The notes: generated from the sequence alone by a model not told the origin. 5,665 bases of DNA from Planctomycetaceae bacterium (GCA_031276415.1 JAISNF010000034.1:1-5665), one strand, 5' to 3'; positions 1-5,519 are shown, counted from the stretch's first letter. Translations and numbers: made by a program.

Positions 1-67
1 GGAATTAACGTACCCGAAAGTCTTCGAAATAGATTACGTCCGTGCTTATCTGCCCGAAGAAAAATAA
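1..67 (+). CDS. C-terminal end of a probable family 16-like glycoside hydrolase (partial)
   Basis: The frame starting at base 2 is open from the window edge to TAA at 65-67 and gives 21 residues ending KVFEIDYVRAYLPEEK. A closing strand of the form (M/F)-x-(I/V)-D-Y-V-R-(V/A)-Y is typical of the last beta-strand of secreted family 16 glycoside hydrolases (laminarinase/kappa-carrageenase type) and related concanavalin-like beta-sandwich proteins. The catalytic region lies outside the window, so the activity cannot be checked. It runs in the same direction as the hydrolase gene 312 bases downstream, but hairpins in the gap make an operon unlikely. Another beta-sandwich domain is possible; identification rests on one short motif. 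Confidence 0.45.
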   Translation, partial: ELTYPKVFEIDYVRAYLPEEK

Positions 68-124
68 TACTCAAGAAATTATAATATTCAATAGGTAGAT
101 AATGTTTCGACACTAATTGTAGAA

Positions 125-154
125 TAAATTTGACCCCTTGTGGGGTCAGATTTA
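125..154. repeat. Hairpin with GGGGTCA stem, possible terminator or REP-like unit
   Basis: TGACCCC (131-137) and GGGGTCA (142-148) form a perfect 7-bp stem around the four-base loop TTGT. The stem continues outward through a T-G wobble (130/149) and A/T pairs to 125/154, giving about 13 bp. It begins 57 bases after the upstream stop codon. There is no T-run after the stem, so it is a poor match to a classical intrinsic terminator. It directly abuts the next inverted repeat and may be part of the same repeat block. Confidence 0.55.
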
Positions 155-252
155 GTAGAGAGTGGAGAGTTTCGCAATACGGAATGATAAAACGTTTTGA
201 CAATAATTCCGCATTGCGAAACTCTCCACTATCCACTCTCAACTCTCAACTA
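153..252. repeat. MITE-like inverted repeat with heptamer-repeat arms
   Basis: The core arms 171-185 and 206-220 are inverted copies with one mismatch (A179 against C212). They enclose a 20-base loop containing the perfect palindrome AAAACGTTTT (189-198). Outside the core, both arms consist of 7-bp units. The left has two (AGAGAGT 157-163, GGAGAGT 164-170). The right has four (ACTCTCC 221-227, ACTATCC 228-234, ACTCTCA 235-241, ACTCTCA 242-248). The outermost bases are TAGT on the left (153-156) and ACTA on the right (249-252). The longest paired stretch is 161-185 with 206-230, 24 of 25 bp. There is no coding capacity. It looks like a small non-autonomous or REP-type element, or a hairpin expanded by slippage. 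It and the hairpin at 125-154 occupy most of the first half of the 68-379 spacer. Confidence 0.75.
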
Positions 253-302
253 AAAAATTATCTGCGGCAATTCTTTGTTTTTGTGTATTTTTGATGCTGT
301 GC

Positions 303-331
303 TTGAAATTGGGGAGAGTTACCGATAGAAT
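303..331 (+). promoter_or_regulatory. Candidate sigma-70 promoter for the alpha/beta hydrolase gene
   Basis: TTGAAA (303-308) and TAGAAT (326-331) each match five of six bases of the -35 and -10 consensus, with an ideal 17-bp spacer. Transcription would begin near 338 and leave a leader of about 42 bases before the ATG at 380, which has its own ribosome site. The call rests on sequence match only. Confidence 0.5.
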
Positions 332-367
332 GGTTAATCGTTTATTTTCCGTTTCTTTTTCAATTTT

Positions 368-373
368 AAGGAG
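368..373 (+). promoter_or_regulatory. Ribosome binding site AAGGAG of the hydrolase gene
   Basis: AAGGAG ends six bases before the ATG at 380. It is a strong anti-16S match that fixes this start, and it contrasts with the MFS and HAD genes, which show no such site. Confidence 0.8.
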
Positions 374-379
374 TTACTC

Positions 380-1504
380 ATGTTTACCCGATTTATTAAA
401 CCAATTTCTGTTGTTTTATTCCCGATTTTCTTGTTGATGTTCTTTTTTCTGACGCCGCCGCTTTGGGGTCAGGATGCTGAAAAAGCCGAAGAAGAACGCC
501 CCGCTGTTAAAGAAAAACCCAAAAAAGAGTCGCCGAAAAAAGGGCAGACTCAGGAATTGGAAGGCGATCTTTTTTTAACAAAAGATTTGGTTCGGCTTTC
601 CGCAACCTATTATTACGGGAACGCCGACAAAGAAACAGTGCCGGTACTTTTGTTACACGGCGACAAGGGAAGCCGAAAAGATTTTAATCCGCTTATTGAT
701 CTTTTGGTAAATAACGGCTATGCCGTTCTTGTTGCTGATCTTCGCGGTCACGGTCGAAGTGTTAAACGTGTTGAGATTACTCCGCCGCAATTTGAAACTC
801 AAGTAGTTACCAAACAGCAAAGTTCCAGCGGCGGCGGACGAGGGCAAAAACCAAAACTTATTCCGGTACAAGTTTTGAAAGCCCCCGCCTCCAAAAAAAT
901 GGTCGAATATCTCGCAGATGAATTTCAAGCGGAGGACTACGCCAATATGGCAAAATTTGATTTACTGCTTTTACGGGAAGTATTGGAGCGGGTTCATGCT
1001 GAGGGCATGGTCAATTTGAACCGTTTAGTTCTTGTTGGAGTTGGTCGTGGTGCGGCGTTGGCGGCTTACTGGACGGCGCAAGATTGGAAAGATAAAGATT
1101 CCGACCGGTTCACCAAAACGCTTGTCATGATCGCCCCCACCGAACTCGATCCAAGATTCGATATGCCCAAAGCATTTTCAAATAATAAATGGATGCGAAC
1201 TCATCTTATGGCTCTTTTTGCGATTCCGAACAACGACAGTCTCGGTCAGGGAATTGCCGAAAGAATCCGTAACGCTTTGCTCGAAAAGAACGAAGACGAA
1301 AAATTAGAAACCCATTTTGAAATTGTCAATTATCCGACAACCAAAACAGTAAAAACAGATAAAAATGAATCAAAAACCGAAATGACTATCGCTGAAATTT
1401 TTACCGGCGGTGAAGCAAAATTGGGGACAACCGTATTCAATTTTATCGATAACCGAAACAAAGCCTTCACCGAAAAAGAAGCCCGATGGTCAAGACTCAA
1501 ATAA
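380..1504 (+). CDS. Exported alpha/beta-hydrolase-fold protein lacking the nucleophile Ser
   Basis: The 374-residue product starts with a signal peptide: basic MFTRFIK, a hydrophobic core at residues 8-24, and likely cleavage after LWG at residue 30. An acidic/lysine-rich stalk follows (about 31-60), so the protein should act outside the cytoplasm. The alpha/beta hydrolase fold shows in the oxyanion-loop motif LLLHGDKG (90-97), the strand and turn VADLRGHGRS (118-127), and the strand LVLVGVGRGAA (216-226). That last turn should be the nucleophile elbow G-x-S-x-G, but it reads G-V-G-R-G, with Gly222 (GGT, 1043-1045) at the Ser position. No GHG-type catalytic His motif is obvious near the C-terminus. 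A Gly/Ser/Lys-rich insertion lies at about 138-173. It may be a binding or structural pseudo-enzyme, or an enzyme with unusual residues. Substrate is unknown. It appears monocistronic, with its own promoter and ribosome site. Confidence 0.8.
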   Translation: MFTRFIKPISVVLFPIFLLMFFFLTPPLWGQDAEKAEEERPAVKEKPKKESPKKGQTQELEGDLFLTKDLVRLSATYYYGNADKETVPVLLLHGDKGSRKDFNPLIDLLVNNGYAVLVADLRGHGRSVKRVEITPPQFETQVVTKQQSSSGGGRGQKPKLIPVQVLKAPASKKMVEYLADEFQAEDYANMAKFDLLLLREVLERVHAEGMVNLNRLVLVGVGRGAALAAYWTAQDWKDKDSDRFTKTLVMIAPTELDPRFDMPKAFSNNKWMRTHLMALFAIPNNDSLGQGIAERIRNALLEKNEDEKLETHFEIVNYPTTKTVKTDKNESKTEMTIAEIFTGGEAKLGTTVFNFIDNRNKAFTEKEARWSRLK

Positions 1505-1507
1505 GCA

Positions 1508-1654
1508 AACTTCTAAATTTTTATTAACCACAGAGAAAACGTCCGCAGATTACGCCGATAATTTTTAAATTTGTCCGCAGATTATTATTTTTAAAATATA
1601 AAAAAATCTGTGCTTATCTGCGTAATCTGCGGACTATTTTCTTATTTAGAAGTT
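1508..1654. repeat. Nested palindromic repeat between convergent genes (copy 1)
   Basis: The outer arms AACTTCTAAAT (1508-1518) and ATTTAGAAGTT (1644-1654) are a perfect 11-bp inverted repeat. Inside them, GTCCGCAGATTACGC (1541-1555) and GCGTAATCTGCGGAC (1620-1634) are a perfect 15-bp pair. A third element, GTCCGCAGATTA (1573-1584), could pair with the same right arm over 12 bp, so two alternative hairpins exist. The left flank 1517-1539 carries TTAACCACAGAGAAAA. The whole repeat fits between the stop codons at 1502-1504 (+) and 1663-1665 (-), where a hairpin could stop transcription from both sides. The second copy is at 5343-5480. Confidence 0.75.
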
Positions 1655-1662
1655 ACCATAAA

Positions 1663-3129
1663 TTATTCCGGCAGCGGTTTACCTTTGGTTTCCGGTAAAA
1701 ACCAGATCACGATAATTCCAAAAATAAAAACCGAACACATGGTTACACCGGCATAACGGAATGGTATTGTCGAATCTTCCGGTGTTGCGAAACCGGAAAA
1801 CAAAGCAGTTAAACCGCCTAACGCCAATGGACCACAAGCAGCAATATAACGCCCGACATTGTAACAAAAGGAAACACCCGTACTTCGTAACCGCGTTGGA
1901 AACAATTCAGGGAAATAAATCGTGTAACCGCCAAACATTGACATTAAAAAGAATCCCATCGGCGGAACCAATAATAATTGCGTCAACGGCGAATTCATGA
2001 ATAAAAAAGTTGCCGAAGTAAACAAAATACAACCAATCATGAAAACAGTAAACGTCATTCGCCGCCCCCAATAAACTGCTCCAAGCGTAAAACCGTACAT
2101 TCCAGCCATCGCTCCCACATTGTAAATCAAAAGGTTTCGGGCAGCCCAACGATCTGCAACCGTTTTCGTAGATGCTTTGGTAACAGTGTTTATCTCCGAT
2201 TGAATTTCCGGCGTAATAGCGTCAGTATTTTCTTTGATGTTGTATTTATCAAGAATAGATTGGCGGGCTTGCTTATATTCAACAGATTGTGTTGCAACAT
2301 TTTCTACGACTTTGCGGGAGAGTTCCAGACTGAACAAACCAATTCCCCACGCCCCAATCACTCCGGTTGCGGCAAGAATCATACCAAGTATGACGTGTTT
2401 TCGCAAAGTTGGTTCAGTAAACAACTCGCGAACAGAACCGACATTTTTTCGCCCGTGTTCCACCGATTTTTTCCACGATTCCGGTTCGTGTAAATATCGA
2501 ACAATAAAATAAGCAAGAATCGCCGGTATCGAACCAAACAAGAAAATACAACGCCAACCACTCATCGGTAATAATTGCATTGCCTCCATTTCCGTGAAAA
2601 ACATAGCAACCAACGCCGCTCCAATATTACCAACCGCCGAAAGAACTTGCATAATACCAAGAACATAAGGACGCGCTTTCGACGGCATTGATTCGGCAAG
2701 AAGTGATGCCCCAACCGCAAATTGACCGCCAATGCCAATTCCGGCAAGAAATCGGATTATCATGAAATCATAGATTGTTACCGAAAAAGCACTTAAACCG
2801 GTTAGAACACTGTAAATCAGAATCGTGTACACCATTGTTCTGGCTCGTCCGAATTTATCGCCGATAATTCCGAAAATGATTCCGCCGGTTGCCCAGCCAA
2901 TCATCATGATGGAGGTTGCAATAGTTGCGTAGAGAATCGCACGATCAGAAGCACTGTCAACCTTTATCAGTTCGCCAAGTGCAGCGGCACGAACATACGT
3001 GAAAAGGTGTTGATCCAAACAATCAAACGCCCAACCAAGTGAACAAACAACAAAAACAATCCAATGGTAAGCGTTCATCTCACGATACCAAGGAACAGAT
3101 AATTTTTCAGAATTGGGTGAAACAGACAT
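1663..3129 (-). CDS. MFS transporter, 12 transmembrane segments, substrate unknown
   Basis: This is an integral membrane permease of the major facilitator superfamily. Counting from the ATG used here (488 residues), TM1-TM6 lie at about 22-41, 65-89, 97-116, 120-143, 155-179 and 191-213. TM7-TM12 lie at about 245-268, 332-353, 357-378, 381-403, 421-446 and 458-478. The TM2-TM3 loop carries signature motif A, GDKFGRAR (90-97). TM4-TM5 has GIGIGGQFAVGASLLAESMP, and the end reads PETKG, as in sugar- and aromatic-acid-type families. The usual TM6-TM7 loop is short, but a charged stretch of about 60 residues (271-331) separates TM7 from TM8. The frame is also open to TTG at 3154-3156, nine codons upstream. 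I prefer the ATG at 3127-3129, although neither has a Shine-Dalgarno site. The gene is convergent with the hydrolase and divergent from the HAD gene. Neighbours give no clue to the substrate. Confidence 0.85.
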   Translation of the reverse strand: MSVSPNSEKLSVPWYREMNAYHWIVFVVCSLGWAFDCLDQHLFTYVRAAALGELIKVDSASDRAILYATIATSIMMIGWATGGIIFGIIGDKFGRARTMVYTILIYSVLTGLSAFSVTIYDFMIIRFLAGIGIGGQFAVGASLLAESMPSKARPYVLGIMQVLSAVGNIGAALVAMFFTEMEAMQLLPMSGWRCIFLFGSIPAILAYFIVRYLHEPESWKKSVEHGRKNVGSVRELFTEPTLRKHVILGMILAATGVIGAWGIGLFSLELSRKVVENVATQSVEYKQARQSILDKYNIKENTDAITPEIQSEINTVTKASTKTVADRWAARNLLIYNVGAMAGMYGFTLGAVYWGRRMTFTVFMIGCILFTSATFLFMNSPLTQLLLVPPMGFFLMSMFGGYTIYFPELFPTRLRSTGVSFCYNVGRYIAACGPLALGGLTALFSGFATPEDSTIPFRYAGVTMCSVFIFGIIVIWFLPETKGKPLPE

Positions 3130-3256
3130 TGTAGTTTTGGTGTTAAACAGAGTCAAAAAACAAAGTTAAAAAACAATCGTGCAGATAATTTTGATAATTT
3201 TTCAAAGAAAATCAAGTAGATGATCTTTTGAATTACATAAAACCGCTAAAATATTC

Positions 3257-3304
3257 CAAAATTATTTGCAAAATTATTGGCAAAATTACTTGCAAAATTA
3301 TCTG
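3257..3304. repeat. Four-unit 12-bp tandem repeat
   Basis: There are four uninterrupted 12-bp units: CAAAATTATTTG (3257-3268), CAAAATTATTGG (3269-3280), CAAAATTACTTG (3281-3292) and CAAAATTATCTG (3293-3304). The first seven bases are identical in all four. The exact sequence of unit four recurs in inverted orientation at 3182-3193, so the outer copies form a 12-bp inverted pair about 100 bases apart. It could be a slippage product or a set of phased binding sites between the divergent genes. Confidence 0.85.
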
Positions 3305-3523
3305 TGATCTTGAACTTTGCCGATCTGTTCCTTGACAGTGCAATGATTCGTGATAAGGTTATAGTCTTGTTGCAGGACAATCATTGTATATTCATTACAT
3401 TTTAAAATTTGGTTTTCGTCTCACAATATAAATTGATAATTGATTCAGATTGCCCCAGCCGGAACACGGAAAACCGAATTTTAAAGTACAAAGAGTATCC
3501 TTTCCGCAAAATCAAATCGCCAC

Positions 3524-3558
3524 TCACAAATCATAAACCCTGAATCACAAATCTTAAA
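3524..3558 (+). repeat. Direct repeat immediately before the HAD gene start
   Basis: TCACAAATCATAAA (3524-3537) and TCACAAATCTTAAA (3545-3558) match at 13 of 14 bases and are spaced 21 bp apart, about two helical turns. The second copy ends two bases before the ATG and occupies the place where a ribosome binding site would sit. It may be a remnant of an AATCACAAATC-type array or a translational/transcriptional control site. Confidence 0.6.
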
Positions 3559-3560
3559 AT

Positions 3561-4223
3561 ATGACAATAAAAGCGGTTGCGTTTGATATGGACGGTTTGA
3601 TGTTTGATACGGAGGACGTTTATTGGAAGTCGGCTTCGGCTCTTTTGGCACGGCGCGGCGAAATTTATACGCAGGAAATATGTAACGCTGTCATGGGACG
3701 TACTCCTCAATATTGTTTTGAATTGTTCAAAAAAACGTTTGGTTTTCCCGAAACATGGCAAGAATTACAACAGGAATCGGAAGACTTTTTTTTGCAATTT
3801 CTTGACGATGGTTTTTCCGCAATGCCCGGACTTTTTGAATTGCTGGAACATTTGCAAAAACATAATATTCCCAAAGGAATTTGTACAAGTAGTGCCAAAC
3901 GGATTGTGTCTGAAGTTTTGCAACGAAAAAATCTGGAGAAACAATTCGATTTTGTTTTGACTGCCGAAAATATTACGCAGGGTAAGCCCAATCCTGAAAT
4001 TTATCTTAAAGCGGCGGATTTATTTGGTGTTTTGCCGCAGGAAATGCTGGTTCTTGAAGATAGTGTTGCAGGAATCCAAGCGGCTCAAAATGCAGGAGCA
4101 TTTCCTGTGGTTGTTCTCGCAAAACACAACAAAGATGGAAATTTCAGTGCAGCCGGATTGATTGCTCACGCTCTCAATGATCCCAAAATCTTGCAATTAT
4201 TGTCCGTTTGTCCTTGTTCCTAA
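3561..4223 (+). CDS. HAD-family hydrolase, beta-phosphoglucomutase/phosphatase type
   Basis: This 220-residue cytoplasmic protein has the full HAD motif set. Motif I is AFDMDGLMFDTE (7-18), where Asp9 is the expected nucleophile and Asp11 the general acid/base. Motif II is CTSS (Thr109/Ser110). Motif III is GKPNPEIY with Lys142. Motif IV is EDSVAGIQAAQNAG (166-179), with Glu166/Asp167 binding magnesium. The helical segment at about 18-85 is the small cap found in subfamily I members such as beta-phosphoglucomutase, phosphoglycolate phosphatase and pseudouridine-5'-phosphatase. The motifs do not decide whether it is a mutase or a small-metabolite phosphatase. Length is normal. No Shine-Dalgarno sequence precedes the ATG, but motif I starts at residue 7, leaving no plausible later start. 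The stop lies inside a 12-bp duplication that supplies a second in-frame TAA (4233-4235). It appears to be a single-gene unit. Confidence 0.9.
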   Translation: MTIKAVAFDMDGLMFDTEDVYWKSASALLARRGEIYTQEICNAVMGRTPQYCFELFKKTFGFPETWQELQQESEDFFLQFLDDGFSAMPGLFELLEHLQKHNIPKGICTSSAKRIVSEVLQRKNLEKQFDFVLTAENITQGKPNPEIYLKAADLFGVLPQEMLVLEDSVAGIQAAQNAGAFPVVVLAKHNKDGNFSAAGLIAHALNDPKILQLLSVCPCS

Positions 4224-4237
4224 ATTTGTTCCTAAAA
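4214..4237 (+). repeat. 12-bp tandem duplication across the HAD stop codon
   Basis: TTGTTCCTAAAT (4214-4225) is followed directly by TTGTTCCTAAAA (4226-4237), 11 of 12 identical. The first copy contains the gene's stop codon TAA (4221-4223). The second places another TAA in the same frame four codons later. This is most simply a local slippage duplication. Confidence 0.75.
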
Positions 4238-4246
4238 ATATTGTAA

Positions 4247-4274
4247 TTGAAAATGTTGATATCTTGAGTATAAT
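4247..4274 (+). promoter_or_regulatory. Candidate sigma-70 promoter upstream of dapB
   Basis: TTGAAA (4247-4252) is followed after 16 bp by a perfect TATAAT (4269-4274). Transcription would start near 4281 and give dapB a leader of roughly 208 bases. A weaker alternative closer to the gene is TTGAAC (4427-4432) with TATATC (4452-4457) at a long 19-bp spacing. The region is very AT-rich, so chance matches are expected. Confidence 0.4.
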
Positions 4275-4312
4275 ATGTTCGTCATAAAAAATATCACAGA
4301 AAAATTAGAAAT

Positions 4313-4346
4313 AAAAATCAGATACAAAAAAAAATCAGATACAAAA
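4313..4346 (+). repeat. Exact 17-bp tandem duplication
   Basis: AAAAATCAGATACAAAA occurs twice head to tail (4313-4329 and 4330-4346) without a mismatch. It lies in the non-coding leader region of dapB, and its perfect identity suggests a recent event. Confidence 0.8.
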
Positions 4347-4367
4347 ATCAATTTTGTTTTACGCCGA

Positions 4368-4409
4368 CATAATTACGATCATAATTACGATCACAATTAC
4401 GATTACGAT
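4368..4409 (+). repeat. 12-bp tandem repeat upstream of dapB
   Basis: Units are CATAATTACGAT (4368-4379), CATAATTACGAT (4380-4391) and CACAATTACGAT (4392-4403), followed by a half unit TACGAT (4404-4409). It has the same 12-bp period as the arrays at 3257-3304 and 4214-4237 but an unrelated unit sequence. It lies about 80-120 bases before the dapB start. Confidence 0.85.
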
Positions 4410-4477
4410 CACGCAAAAGTTCAATTTTGAACAAATATGTAAAATGTAACTTATATCCGAATGAACCCTTTTTTTAT

Positions 4478-4481
4478 GGAG
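4478..4481 (+). promoter_or_regulatory. Ribosome binding site of dapB
   Basis: GGAG (within ATGGAG) lies seven bases before the ATG at 4489 and supports that start, which also begins the conserved Rossmann strand directly. Confidence 0.7.
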
Positions 4482-4488
4482 TTAATTT

Positions 4489-5274
4489 ATGATACGAATT
4501 GGTATTAATGGAGCCGCCGGTCGAATGGGGCAACGTGTTATTGCATTAGCAGCAACAGATGGAACGTTTAAAATTGTTGCCGCTATTGAAACGGAAAAAC
4601 ATTCCCAAATAGGTTGTGATGCCGGTGAAACTGCCGGAATAACAAATATTGATGTTCCAATCACTGCTGATTGGAAACAAAAAATTGATGTGATGATTGA
4701 TTTTTCAACACCAAAAAGTACAGAAATGTTGATTCAACGTTGTATCAATAACGGTATTGCGTTGGTAATTGCAACAACCGGTATTACGCCGAGCCAGCAT
4801 GATAAACTTCGTGTTGCCGGAACACAAATACCGGTGTTGTATTCACCGAGTATGAGTTTTGCGGTGAACATGGCGATGAAACTTTGTCAACTAACTGCTC
4901 AAACTTTTAAAGATCAAAATACTGATGTGGAAATTTTAGAAAAACATCATCGATTTAAGGTTGATGCTCCGAGTGGTACGGCGGCAAAATTTGCTTCGAT
5001 TATTTCTAAGGAAATGGGTTACAATTCTTTTCAGTATGGGCGGTACGGTAATATTGGGGAGCGTTCTCGAAACGAAATTGGTTTTCATTCTGTACGTATT
5101 GGCGACAATCCGGGGGAACACACAATTATGTTTGGTCTTTTGGGCGAAACGCTTGAAATTACCGTCAAAGCCTCAAACCGTGATTGTTACGCCAAAGGAG
5201 CCTTAGCCGCCGCAAAATTTCTGTTCGGAAAAAAGCCGGGGTTTTACACAATGGATAACGTAATGGATTTGTAA
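4489..5274 (+). CDS. dapB: 4-hydroxy-tetrahydrodipicolinate reductase
   Basis: DapB reduces 4-hydroxy-tetrahydrodipicolinate to tetrahydrodipicolinate with NAD(P)H in the cytoplasm, a step toward diaminopimelate and lysine. The 261-residue protein is of normal family length. The dinucleotide-binding loop is INGAAGRMG (6-14), followed by VMIDFSTP (68-75) and IATTGITPSQ (94-103). The family signature EKHHRFKVDAPSGTA (151-165) carries His153 and Lys157, equivalent to E. coli His159 and Lys163, and the substrate-binding SGT. The C-terminal block GFHSVRIGDNPGEHTIMFG (198-216), ASNRDCYAKGA (228-238) and the end MDNVMDL are also typical. The tetrahydrodipicolinate-loop region reads SPSMSFAVN (119-127), where many relatives have P-N-x-S. 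This is a mild substitution, and the catalytic set is intact. No dapA or other lysine gene is next to it. A repeat-bearing spacer precedes it, and a possible weak terminator and a palindromic repeat follow. Confidence 0.96.
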   Translation: MIRIGINGAAGRMGQRVIALAATDGTFKIVAAIETEKHSQIGCDAGETAGITNIDVPITADWKQKIDVMIDFSTPKSTEMLIQRCINNGIALVIATTGITPSQHDKLRVAGTQIPVLYSPSMSFAVNMAMKLCQLTAQTFKDQNTDVEILEKHHRFKVDAPSGTAAKFASIISKEMGYNSFQYGRYGNIGERSRNEIGFHSVRIGDNPGEHTIMFGLLGETLEITVKASNRDCYAKGALAAAKFLFGKKPGFYTMDNVMDL

Positions 5275-5279
5275 AAACT

Positions 5280-5330
5280 GTTACTCAAAACACCAACGTA
5301 ATTTTACCGAGTAACCGCCAATTTATTTTT
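5280..5330 (+). terminator. Possible weak terminator after dapB
   Basis: GTTACTC (5280-5286) and GAGTAAC (5309-5315) form a perfect 7-bp stem with a 22-base loop, starting five bases after the dapB stop and followed by a T-rich stretch (5319-5332). The long loop and low GC content make it a weak candidate. The larger palindrome at 5343-5480 may do the job instead. Confidence 0.3.
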
Positions 5331-5342
5331 ATTACAGATTTT

Positions 5343-5480
5343 ACCACAGAAAACATTGAAAAAAAAAATTTCCGCAGATTATTTTTAAATTTGTCCGCAG
5401 ATGATCGCAGATGATTTTTTACGTCCATCTGCGAAAATCTGCGTAATCTGCGGACTTCTTTTTCTTTTCTCTGTGGTTAA
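5343..5480. repeat. Nested palindromic repeat between convergent genes (copy 2)
   Basis: The outer arms are ACCACAGA (5343-5350) and TCTGTGGT (5470-5477). Inside are three CGCAGA elements (5373-5378, 5396-5401, 5406-5411) facing three TCTGCG elements (5428-5433, 5438-5443, 5447-5452), so several hairpin registers are possible. The clearest pairs are 5393-5402 with 5446-5455 (10 bp) and 5406-5412 with 5437-5443 (7 bp). Two stretches match copy 1 exactly in the same orientation: 5381-5402 equals 1561-1582 and 5437-5456 equals 1616-1635. The right flank 5465-5487 is the exact reverse complement of 1517-1539. It lies between the convergent stops of dapB and the gene entering from the right. Confidence 0.75.
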
Positions 5481-5519
5481 TAAAAATAAATTTGAGATTT
5501 TTAGGAGTTTCCCTGTATT

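Larger units (their letters stand above)
3130..3560. other. Long AT-rich divergent spacer between the MFS and HAD genes
   Basis: No open frame here looks coding. The spacer must hold the promoters of both divergent genes. A TTGACA (3332-3337) reads toward the HAD gene, but the nearest -10-like sequences are badly spaced (GATAAG after 14 bp, TTATAG after 21 bp), so no promoter is called. CAATGATT (3341-3348) and AATCATTG (3379-3386) form an 8-bp inverted repeat that could be an operator. A 12-bp tandem array lies at 3257-3304, with one inverted copy of its last unit at 3182-3193. A 21-bp-spaced direct repeat lies just before the HAD start. No strong terminator or riboswitch-like structure was seen. 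Confidence 0.6.

Noticed and set aside
42..53. GTGCTTATCTGC in the first gene also occurs at 1610-1621 in the palindromic repeat
   Set aside because: The 12-base match lies within a conserved protein end (YVRAYL) and has no surrounding repeat sequence; coincidence is the simpler reading.
80..85. Perfect TATAAT shortly after the first gene's stop
   Set aside because: No -35-like sequence is found at a workable distance, and the downstream hairpins would lie between it and the next gene.
653..928. Minus-strand open frame of 91 codons
   Set aside because: It lies wholly inside the hydrolase gene, in antisense, and has no recognisable domain or ribosome site; it is a shadow of the coding strand.
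3154..3156. TTG start giving a nine-residue longer MFS protein
   Set aside because: There is no ribosome site and the added residues carry no family feature; the ATG at 3127-3129 is preferred, though not proven.
4224..4488. Possible lysine riboswitch before dapB
   Set aside because: The region is AT-rich tandem repeat with no set of GC-paired helices resembling the lysine aptamer.
4482..4664. Minus-strand open frame opposite the dapB start
   Set aside because: It is antisense to the conserved nucleotide-binding region of dapB, so its open frame follows from dapB codon usage.
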